This document shows positions 13,676-20,263 of a stretch of DNA of 20,263 nucleotides, in pieces. Position numbers and translations under genes: made by a program. Positions within the stretch are counted from its first letter, which is position 1; every line of letters starts with the position of its first letter. The DNA lies in contig JACOWJ010000052.1 in assembly GCA_016176845.1 (NCBI GenBank), positions 1 to 20,263 on the forward strand, written 5' to 3'. This stretch comes from Nitrospinota bacterium. Lineage in GTDB: Bacteria > 2-12-FULL-45-22 > JACOWJ01. The notes beneath the pieces are model-generated. The model was not told the origin of the DNA, searched no databases, and saw nothing but the letters and a program-made list of their open reading frames with translations.

Positions 13676-15169
13676 CTAAAAGTGTGAGGCCAGAACCCCC
13701 GCTTTGGGCAACAGGGGAGCCATGGAGCTCATGGCGGCATCGATGAAGGGACCCGGGTAAAGCCCCAGGAAAAGGGTGGCCAGTACCATCACGGTGAGGG
13801 CAAAGACCAGGACCGGATGGGTGGAGAGGTGCAGCGGGCCGGGGAGCTCCTCCATATACATGGCCATGACCACGCGGAAATAGTAATAGAGAGAGATGGC
13901 GCTGTTGAGCACCCCGATGATGGCCAACCCCACGTAATTGGCCTGAATGGCTGCGGCGAAGATGTAAAGCTTCCCCACAAAGCCTCCCGTGGGAGGGATG
14001 CCCGCGAGCGAGAGGAAAAAGACCACGAAGGCCGCCGCCGCCCAGGGATTCACCCGGGCCAGCCCGGTGAAATCCTTGATCTGATCCCCCCGACCGCTCT
14101 TGGTGCACAGGAGGATGATCATGCTGAAGGCTCCCAGGTTCATGAAGACGTAAACCAGGACGTAAAGCAGAACACTGGCATAGCCGATCTGATTGCCCGC
14201 CACAATTCCAATCAGGACGTACCCCGCATGGGCGATGCTGGAATAGGCCAGCATCCTTTTCAGGCTGGTCTGCGCGATCGCCACCACGTTCCCGATCGTC
14301 ATGGATAGGACCGCCAGCCCCCAGAAAATAGAGTTCCAGTGGGGGCGAACCGCCACGATGGCCACCAGGAAGATGCGCATCAGGGCGGCAAATGCGGCCG
14401 CTTTGGGTCCCACGGACATGAAGGCGGTCACCGGCGTCGGGGCGCCCTCGTACACATCGGGGACCCACATGTGGAAAGGCACCGCCGCGATCTTGAAGGC
14501 AAATCCCGCAATCAGCAGGATCATCGCCAGGATCGCCGTAGGCTCATGGCTCAGGTCATGCTGGGCGAAGTAGCTCCCGATCCCGCTCAGGTTGGTGGTG
14601 CCCGAGAGGCCATACAGCAAGGCCATCCCGTAAAGCAAGATTCCCGAGGAGAACGCCCCCAGCAGGAAATACTTCAGGGCGGCCTCGATCGACTTGGGGT
14701 CTTTCTTGATGAAGCCCGCCAGGATGTAAATCGATAGGGACATCAGCTCCAGGGAAAGGTAGATAGTAATCAGGTCCGTGCTGGCCGCCATGACCATCAT
14801 CCCCAGCGTGGCGAACAGCAAGATCCCGTAATATTCCCCCAGATTGATCTCCTCCAATGGGAGGTACCTCAGGGAGATGGCGATGGTCAGCATCACGACC
14901 ACCACGAAGACCATCTTGAAGTAGAGGGCGAAGCCATCGACCGCCAACATCCCGCCGAAGAGGGAGAGGTTCTCGCCCCGCAGGTAGAGGTACCCACTGC
15001 AGAGGAAGGTCAACGTCAGGCCCACCAGGCTGAGGATCCCGACGTAATGCTTCCGATCCTTGGGGATGAACAGATCGATCAGGAGCACGCCACACACCCA
15101 GGCCGTCAGGATCAGCTCAGGGGCGATCGCCGAGAGGTCTGGAAGGGGGATATTGAGCGTCTGGACCAT
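13676..15169 (-). CDS. nuoN: NADH:quinone oxidoreductase subunit N
   Basis: This is a 497-residue, highly hydrophobic antiporter-like subunit of the complex I membrane arm. It carries the key charged residues expected in a proton channel: Glu141 in IYLSLELMSLSIY, Lys166 in ALKYFLLGAF, and Lys226 in AFKIAAVPFHMWVPD, followed by VYEGAPTPVTAF. Length is normal (E. coli about 485). Its ATG overlaps the nuoM stop by one base (TAATG), a sign of coupled translation. It is the last nuo gene; about 156 bp follow before the tRNA gene, with a candidate promoter for that tRNA inside. Confidence 0.97.
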   Translation of the reverse strand: MVQTLNIPLPDLSAIAPELILTAWVCGVLLIDLFIPKDRKHYVGILSLVGLTLTFLCSGYLYLRGENLSLFGGMLAVDGFALYFKMVFVVVVMLTIAISLRYLPLEEINLGEYYGILLFATLGMMVMAASTDLITIYLSLELMSLSIYILAGFIKKDPKSIEAALKYFLLGAFSSGILLYGMALLYGLSGTTNLSGIGSYFAQHDLSHEPTAILAMILLIAGFAFKIAAVPFHMWVPDVYEGAPTPVTAFMSVGPKAAAFAALMRIFLVAIVAVRPHWNSIFWGLAVLSMTIGNVVAIAQTSLKRMLAYSSIAHAGYVLIGIVAGNQIGYASVLLYVLVYVFMNLGAFSMIILLCTKSGRGDQIKDFTGLARVNPWAAAAFVVFFLSLAGIPPTGGFVGKLYIFAAAIQANYVGLAIIGVLNSAISLYYYFRVVMAMYMEELPGPLHLSTHPVLVFALTVMVLATLFLGLYPGPFIDAAMSSMAPLLPKAGVLASHF

Positions 15170-16899
15170 TACCTTCGTCCCTCCGGCGTCGATCCCGTTG
15201 CTCCATTTCCATGCCCTGCGCTGGCCGGGGAAACTTGGGGAAGCGGGGCAGCCGGGTCGCCAGATAGCTGGGGTGAATTCACCTTGGCTCTCATGGGAGT
15301 CCCTTCGGGATTGGCCTTCCCCGCGACTCGCTGAACCGTGCCGGCTCTCCCCTGCTCTGTCCCCTGGCTCTTTTTAGCCACCGCCTGATAGGTGGGGTGG
15401 TTCACCCGCTCCACCAGCTTCTCGACGGTGGGACCCATCATGTCCAGGTACGGCTTGGGATAGAGGCCGATCCAGAACATAAAGATCAGGATGGGGACCA
15501 TGTAGACGACCTCCCGCAGGTTGCAATCGGCGAGATTGCGGTTGGCCGGGTTGGTGATCTGTCCGAACATCATCCGCTGGAAGAGCCACAGCATGTAAGC
15601 CGCCCCCAGGACAATGCCGGAGACCGCGAAAAGGGCATAGAGCCAGCTCGCCTGGAAGGCGCCGATCAGGATCAAAAACTCCCCCACGAAGCCATTCAGG
15701 CCAGGAAGGCCGATCGAGGAGAACATGGTAATGGCAAAGATCACCGTGAAGACCGGGACCTGGTGGGATAGGCCTCCGTATTCCGAGATCATCCGGGTGT
15801 GACGTCGCTCGTAGACCATGCCCACGATCAAAAAGAGGGCCCCCGTGCTGAGGCCATGGTTGATCATTTGGAGCAAACCGCCGGCGATCCCCTGAGGGTT
15901 CAGGGCAAACAGCCCTAACATGACAAACCCCAGGTGGCTGACGCTGGAATAGGCCACCAGCCGCTTGATGTCCTGCTGTGCCATGGCCACCAGCGCCCCG
16001 TAAATGATACCGATGACGGATAGGAGCACCATGAAGGGCACGAGCATCTTACTGGCCTCAGGGAAAATGGGCAGGTTGAAGCGGATGAATCCATAAGTCC
16101 CCATCTTCAGGAGGACCCCCGCCAGGATCACACTGCCCGCCGTGGGGGCATCCGTGTGGGCATCGGGGAGCCAGGTGTGGAAGGGGAACATGGGCACCTT
16201 GATGGCAAATCCGATGAAGAAGGCCAGGAAGAGCCAGAACTGCACGTCCCGGCTGATCTGGAGCTGATAGGTGATCTTGACGATGTCGAAGGTCAGATCC
16301 CCCGTTGCCTGGAAATGCAGGAAATAGAGGGACAGGATCCCCAAGAGCATCAGGACGCTGCCGAAGAGGGTGTAAAGAAAGAACTTGATCGCCGAGTAAA
16401 GCTTCCTTCCTCCACCCCAAACACCGATGAGGAAGTACATCGGGACCAGCATGATCTCCCAGAAGACATAGAAGAGGAAGAAGTCCAGGGCCATGAACGT
16501 CCCCAACATCCCCGTCTCCAGCAACAGCAGGCAGACGTAATATTCCTTTAACCTCTCCGTGATCGCCGCGAAGGAGCAGAGGACCGCGATGGCCGACAGC
16601 AGCGTGGTCAGCATCACCAGCAGGATGCTGATCCCGTCAATGCCCATGAGGTAGGTGACCCCGATAGAAGGGATCCAGGAATATCTCTCCGCAAACTGGA
16701 AGTTGTGGGTGCTGGGATCGAAATAGTAGACCAGCGGGAGAGAGATGACGAAATCCACCAGGGAGATCACGAACGCGCCGTACTTGATCAGCTTCTCCTG
16801 CTCTTTCTTCGTGAAGAGGGCGATCCAGAAGGCCCCCAACAGCGGCAAGAAGCAGGTGATGGTTAGGATGGGCGCAGAAAACTCGATCAACTTTGGCAT
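15169..16899 (-). CDS. nuoM: NADH:quinone oxidoreductase subunit M with extended C-terminal tail
   Basis: This 576-residue antiporter-like subunit has essential residues at the same positions as in E. coli: Glu148 in FWEIMLVPMY (E. coli Glu144), Lys234 in FAIKVPMFPFHTWLPDAH, Lys265 in LLKMGTYG, and Glu407 in GFVGEFLIL. The conserved membrane part ends near residue 490. Then comes a hydrophilic tail of roughly 75 residues rich in Gly, Pro, Ala, Lys and Gln, not usual for NuoM (about 500-510 residues). The ATG has AGAGGA about 10 nt upstream. It is separated from nuoL by 123 bp carrying a palindromic repeat, unlike the tight spacing elsewhere in the operon. Confidence 0.96.
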   Translation of the reverse strand: MPKLIEFSAPILTITCFLPLLGAFWIALFTKKEQEKLIKYGAFVISLVDFVISLPLVYYFDPSTHNFQFAERYSWIPSIGVTYLMGIDGISILLVMLTTLLSAIAVLCSFAAITERLKEYYVCLLLLETGMLGTFMALDFFLFYVFWEIMLVPMYFLIGVWGGGRKLYSAIKFFLYTLFGSVLMLLGILSLYFLHFQATGDLTFDIVKITYQLQISRDVQFWLFLAFFIGFAIKVPMFPFHTWLPDAHTDAPTAGSVILAGVLLKMGTYGFIRFNLPIFPEASKMLVPFMVLLSVIGIIYGALVAMAQQDIKRLVAYSSVSHLGFVMLGLFALNPQGIAGGLLQMINHGLSTGALFLIVGMVYERRHTRMISEYGGLSHQVPVFTVIFAITMFSSIGLPGLNGFVGEFLILIGAFQASWLYALFAVSGIVLGAAYMLWLFQRMMFGQITNPANRNLADCNLREVVYMVPILIFMFWIGLYPKPYLDMMGPTVEKLVERVNHPTYQAVAKKSQGTEQGRAGTVQRVAGKANPEGTPMRAKVNSPQLSGDPAAPLPQVSPASAGHGNGATGSTPEGRR

Positions 16900-16925
16900 C
16901 TTGAGGGTTCCTCTGCTATCAAGAT

Positions 16926-16995
16926 AAGTTTTAGGTTTTAAGTTTTAGGTTTTAGGTCTTAAAACTTAAAACCTAAAACTTGAAACTTGAAACTT
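16926..16995. repeat. Heptamer palindrome inside the nuo operon (nuoL-nuoM gap)
   Basis: Ten consecutive 7-bp units keep phase: AAGTTTT/AGGTTTT x4, the junction AGGTCTT (16954-16960), then AAAACTT, AAAACCT, AAAACTT and GAAACTT x2. Positions 16926-16947 and 16960-16981 are perfect 22-bp inverted repeats around a 12-nt loop. The structure matches the inner part of 13319-13424. Confidence 0.9.
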
Positions 16996-17022
16996 GAAAA
17001 TGGAAATTCCTATACGGTCAAG

Positions 17023-19014
17023 CTACGAGAGCCAATAGATACTTACCAACACGAAGATCCCTAGGAACATCGCCAGGGCATAATTCTGAACCAGGCCCGT
17101 ATGGAGCCGCCGGAAGGCCTTACCCCCGGCCGTGATCAGCGTGCCGACGCCATTCACCGCCCCATCCACTGCGGAGAGATCGAAGCGGCCGGAGGTGAAG
17201 CTGTTCCATAGCGTCAGCCAACCGGCCCCGTTGACCGCCCCATCCACCAGGTTGGCATCGAACTTCCACAAGGAGCGAGTTAATCGTTTGATGGGGTTCA
17301 CGATGAAGTAGAGGTACACCTCGTCCACCCAGTATTTGTTCGACAGGGCCGCGTAGACCCCCGGGAACCTTTGAGCCAACCGGGCGGGCAGCTCGGGTCG
17401 CCTCAAGTACATCTGGTAGGCCAGACCGATCCCCCCAAGGGCAATGGCAACGGAGAGCAACATCAACCCGTATTCCGCGACTGCCGAAGGATGGTGGACG
17501 ACCGCCCCATGGGCCGCCGCCTCGCCATGCCCTCCCAGGACCGGCGCCAGGAAGGCGTGGATCCGGTTGGAGCCTCCCAAGGCCTGAGGGATCCCCACCC
17601 ATCCCCCGACCACCGAGAGCACCGCCAGGATGCTCAGGGGAACCGTCATGTTCCTGGGCGACTCATGAAGGTGATGGGCGGCATGCTCGTCCACGCGGGA
17701 CTCCCCGAAGAAGGTCATGAAGACCAGCCGGGACATGTAAAAGGCGGTCATCCCCGCCGCGACCGCCCCGATGAGCCAAAGCCCGATATGCCCATGAGGG
17801 CTGCTGAAGGCCTGCCAGAGGATCTCGTCCTTGCTGAAGAAGCCCGCGAAGGGCGGGATGCCCGCGATAGCGATCGTCGCGACGGCGAAGGTGAGGAAGG
17901 TGATGGGCATGTGGCGCCGCAGCCCTCCCATCTTGCGCATGTCCTGCTCCCCGCTCATGCCATGGATGACGCTCCCCGAGCCCAAGAAGAGCAAGGCCTT
18001 AAAGAAGGCATGCGTCATCAGATGGAAGATGCCCGCCGCGAAGGCCCCTACGCCACAAGCGAGGAACATGTAACCCAGCTGGCTGACGGTGGAGTAAGCC
18101 AACACCCGCTTGATATCGTTCTGCACCAGGCCAATGGAGGCGGCGAAGATGGCGGTGGCGGCCCCCACGAGGGCCACCGTAGCCATCGAGACCGGGGCCA
18201 TCATAAAGAGGGCGTTGCTGCGGGCCACCATATAAACGCCGGCGGTGACCATGGTGGCGGCATGGATCAGGGCGCTCACCGGGGTCGGGCCCTCCATGGC
18301 GTCGGGCAGCCAAACGTAAAGAGGGAGTTGGGCAGATTTTCCCATCGCCCCCAGGAAGAGGCACAGGGTAATGGCCGTGGCCACGCCGGTGCTGAGATTG
18401 TGCGCGTTCGCAAAAACGGTATGATAATCCAGTCCGCCCAGGTGGGCGAAGATCAGGAAGATGCCCAACAGGAAGCCCGCATCACCGATCCGGTTCACGA
18501 TGAAGGCCTTCTTGCCCGCATCGGCGGCCGACCGCTTCTCGAACCAGAAACCGATCAGCAGGTAGGAGCAAAGCCCCACGCCCTCCCAACCGACGAACAT
18601 CACCAGGTAATTGTCCCCCAGGACCAGAATGAGCATGGAGAACATGAAGAGGTTCAGGTAGGTGAAGAACCGGTAGTAGCCGCCATCCCCGTGCATATAT
18701 CCGACGGAGTAGACATGGATCAGGAAGCCCACCCCGCAGACCACCATCAGCATGATGGCACTCAGGGGATCCACGAGAAAACCGACGTTCACCGACAGCT
18801 GCCCCGAGAAGATCCACGGGTAGAGGATATAATCTCCTCCGCCCCCCAGGAAGGCCACCTCGATGAAGATCCCAATGGCGACGAGTAGGGAGAGGCCCAC
18901 AGAGCCCACAGCCAGGTAATGGGCCTTGTCACGAATGTATTTGCGGCCGAATAGGCCGTTAATCAGCACGGCCAGGATGGGAAACAACGGGATCAGCCAG
19001 ACGTACTGGGACAC
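17023..19014 (-). CDS. nuoL: NADH:quinone oxidoreductase subunit L
   Basis: This 663-residue protein is the distal antiporter-like subunit of complex I. Glu144 lies in FVGWEGVGLCSYLLIGFW, Lys226 in GAMGKSAQLPLYVWLPDAME, followed by GPTPVSALIHAATMV with the conserved His. The C-terminal part (about 540-663) corresponds to the long lateral helix and final anchor, with NKYWVDEVY and two copies of Val-Asp-Gly-Ala-Val-Asn-Gly. The start is GTG, supported by GAGGAGG 5-6 nt upstream; no ATG is nearer. It begins 22 bp after nuoK. Length and residues are those of an intact functional subunit. Confidence 0.97.
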   Translation of the reverse strand: MSQYVWLIPLFPILAVLINGLFGRKYIRDKAHYLAVGSVGLSLLVAIGIFIEVAFLGGGGDYILYPWIFSGQLSVNVGFLVDPLSAIMLMVVCGVGFLIHVYSVGYMHGDGGYYRFFTYLNLFMFSMLILVLGDNYLVMFVGWEGVGLCSYLLIGFWFEKRSAADAGKKAFIVNRIGDAGFLLGIFLIFAHLGGLDYHTVFANAHNLSTGVATAITLCLFLGAMGKSAQLPLYVWLPDAMEGPTPVSALIHAATMVTAGVYMVARSNALFMMAPVSMATVALVGAATAIFAASIGLVQNDIKRVLAYSTVSQLGYMFLACGVGAFAAGIFHLMTHAFFKALLFLGSGSVIHGMSGEQDMRKMGGLRRHMPITFLTFAVATIAIAGIPPFAGFFSKDEILWQAFSSPHGHIGLWLIGAVAAGMTAFYMSRLVFMTFFGESRVDEHAAHHLHESPRNMTVPLSILAVLSVVGGWVGIPQALGGSNRIHAFLAPVLGGHGEAAAHGAVVHHPSAVAEYGLMLLSVAIALGGIGLAYQMYLRRPELPARLAQRFPGVYAALSNKYWVDEVYLYFIVNPIKRLTRSLWKFDANLVDGAVNGAGWLTLWNSFTSGRFDLSAVDGAVNGVGTLITAGGKAFRRLHTGLVQNYALAMFLGIFVLVSIYWLS

Positions 19015-19036
19015 GGAAGCCTCCTCACTTCGTCGT

Positions 19037-19339
19037 TTACCACTTTAACAAGTTGATCTCATCCACGTTCAGGGTAGACCGGTTCCGGAAGAGGGATATG
19101 ATGATCGCCAGCCCCACAGCGGCCTCTCCCGCAGCCACGGTAATTACAAAAATGGCAAATACCTGGCCGCCCAGATCCGCTAAACGTTGAGCGAAGGCAA
19201 TCAAGGTGACATTGACCCCATTCAGCATCAGCTCAATGCACATCAAAATGATGATCGCGTTTCTGCGGGTCAGGACCCCAACAGCCCCGATCATAAAGAG
19301 GATCGCTCCCAGCCACAGGTAGTAAGTGATCGGTACCAT
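19037..19339 (-). CDS. nuoK: NADH:quinone oxidoreductase subunit K
   Basis: This is a 100-residue, three-helix membrane subunit. The two essential membrane glutamates are at their canonical positions, Glu36 in [12 protein letters not shown] and Glu72 in [13 protein letters not shown]. The ATG lies 4 bp after the nuoJ stop. Together with NuoJ it forms part of the proton path next to the quinone module. Confidence 0.97.
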   Translation of the reverse strand: MVPITYYLWLGAILFMIGAVGVLTRRNAIIILMCIELMLNGVNVTLIAFAQRLADLGGQVFAIFVITVAAGEAAVGLAIIISLFRNRSTLNVDEINLLKW

Positions 19340-19343
19340 AGGA

Positions 19344-19856
19344 TTACTTCCCGAGCTCCTTTTTGGCCAAAACGATAGCCCCGATCATGGCTGCCAGCAG
19401 CAGGACCGAGGCCACTTCGAATGGGAAAAAATAGCGAGTAAACAGGATTTGGCCGAAGGCCTCCGTGTTGCCCACAGCCGCCAACTTATCCGAGGTAAAC
19501 TCTCCCAACTGGAAGGGAAAGAGCCCTCTCCGAACGATCAATACGATCTCCAGCAGCAGGAACGGGCCCAGCAACAAGGCCAGGGGCCACTGCCGATGCC
19601 AGGGGTTCGTCTTCTGGACCTCTTCCATCTGGATCAACAAAACCGTGAAGAGGATCAACACCATGATGGCCCCGGCATAGACCAGCACCTGGACTGCCGC
19701 CAGGAACTCGGCCTGCAAAAGAACGTACAGGGAAGCCACCCAGAACAGAGTAGAAACCAGGAAGAGGGCCGAATGGACCACGTCCTTCTGAGTGACCACC
19801 ATCAGAGCCGAGAATACCGCCAGCCCAGCAAACAGCAGGAAAAAGCCAAGATCCAT
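19344..19856 (-). CDS. nuoJ: NADH:quinone oxidoreductase subunit J
   Basis: The 170-residue membrane protein has five predicted helices. The conserved pattern [20 protein letters not shown] (about 43-62) followed by [12 protein letters not shown], the helix that rotates in complex I turnover, is clear. GAGG lies about 10 nt before the ATG. It starts 12 bp after nuoI and is followed closely by nuoK. Confidence 0.96.
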   Translation of the reverse strand: MDLGFFLLFAGLAVFSALMVVTQKDVVHSALFLVSTLFWVASLYVLLQAEFLAAVQVLVYAGAIMVLILFTVLLIQMEEVQKTNPWHRQWPLALLLGPFLLLEIVLIVRRGLFPFQLGEFTSDKLAAVGNTEAFGQILFTRYFFPFEVASVLLLAAMIGAIVLAKKELGK

Positions 19857-19868
19857 CTTTCAAATTCC

Positions 19869-20263
19869 TCACTTCTTATATTGCTTGGGGACATGGCGCA
19901 CCTCCAGGACGGCCTTGTCCGCCTTGAGGGCGTCCCTACTGTAATCGGCCAGCTCATAGAAATCCGTCATCCGGAGGGCATTGCGTGGGCAGGCCTCCAC
20001 GCAAAGCCCGCAGAACATACAGCGGGTGAGGTCGATCGTGTACGATTCCACCACCCTCTCCTTGCCCTTGCCGGTCCCGACCACTTCGATGGCCGCATCG
20101 GGGCAGGTCCGCGCGCAGAGGCCGCAGGCGTTGCAGAGCTCCTTGCCCTCTTCGTCCTTCATCAGGATATGCAGACCTCGATAACGAGGGGAGAGCTCCA
20201 TCCTCTCCTTGGGATACTGGATCGTCACCGGTTTCCTGACCAGGTGCTTCAACGTAGTGGCCA
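19869..20263 (-). CDS. nuoI: NADH:quinone oxidoreductase subunit I (N-terminus off the window edge)
   Basis: This ferredoxin-type subunit has two 4Fe-4S motifs: CNACGLCARTCP and CMFCGLCVEACP, binding the clusters N6a and N6b that pass electrons towards the quinone site. The stretch LVRKPVTIQYPKERMEL upstream of the clusters is typical NuoI sequence. A TTG at 20252 would give 127 residues, but the frame stays open to the window edge with Ala-Thr-Thr-Leu-Lys-His, a continuation typical of NuoI, so the true start is probably just beyond 20263. nuoA to nuoH are expected further to the right; the window cannot show this. Confidence 0.95.
   Translation of the reverse strand, partial: ATTLKHLVRKPVTIQYPKERMELSPRYRGLHILMKDEEGKELCNACGLCARTCPDAAIEVVGTGKGKERVVESYTIDLTRCMFCGLCVEACPRNALRMTDFYELADYSRDALKADKAVLEVRHVPKQYKK

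Noticed and set aside
17371-18888. A 505-codon open frame on the plus strand
   Set aside because: It is antisense to nuoL, rich in His, Gly, Asp and Arg as expected from reading a GC-rich gene backwards, and has no family resemblance or ribosome binding site.

Overview
The window looks like chromosomal DNA from a Gram-negative, respiring bacterium. It is rich in G and C and encodes an outer-membrane beta-barrel porin, lipoprotein and Sec signals, and a 14-subunit-type NADH:quinone oxidoreductase. The DUF1329/DUF1302/MMPL gene set, a direct glutaminyl-tRNA synthetase and low-complexity AT-rich heptamer arrays between genes would fit an uncultured proteobacterial or Desulfobacterota/NC10-like lineage. 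That placement is an inference; the window holds no rRNA or other taxonomic marker.

Positions 1-11545, plus strand, form an envelope and transport region. It starts with the 3' part of a DUF1329 (LolA-like) gene, then a small retropepsin-like aspartic protease, then a DUF1302 beta-barrel protein. An AT-rich island follows (about 4200-5690). It holds a 56-residue ORF, a HicB/HicA toxin-antitoxin pair with a near-consensus promoter, the C-terminal remnant of a second DUF1302 gene, and an antitoxin-like gene next to the last 24 codons of a RelE/ParE-type toxin. After the island come a Uma2-family nuclease-like protein, a SUMF1-domain lipoprotein, an MMPL-type RND transporter, a secreted cupredoxin-like protein whose frame is broken, and an unrecognised exported protein. 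DUF1329, DUF1302 and MMPL genes are commonly neighbours, and together they suggest a trans-envelope route for a hydrophobic molecule of unknown identity.

Positions 11580-13519, minus strand, carry glnS (TTG start) preceded by a CCA-encoding tRNA-Gln(CUG). A candidate sigma70 promoter lies upstream of the tRNA and a long palindrome lies between tRNA and synthetase, so the tRNA and its own synthetase may share a transcript.

Positions 13676-20263, minus strand, hold the distal half of a complex I operon in the order nuoI-J-K-L-M-N. nuoI runs off the right edge. Genes are tightly packed except for a 123-bp nuoL-nuoM gap that is occupied by a perfect heptamer-based palindrome. NuoM has an unusual hydrophilic C-terminal tail.

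Five short AT-rich arrays built on a strict 7-bp period lie in intergenic DNA (1226-1260, 1400-1434, 7424-7451, 13350-13398, 16926-16995). The last two share the same architecture, including an almost identical central junction heptamer, and appear to be copies of one dispersed element. No non-coding stretch exceeds 300 bp.
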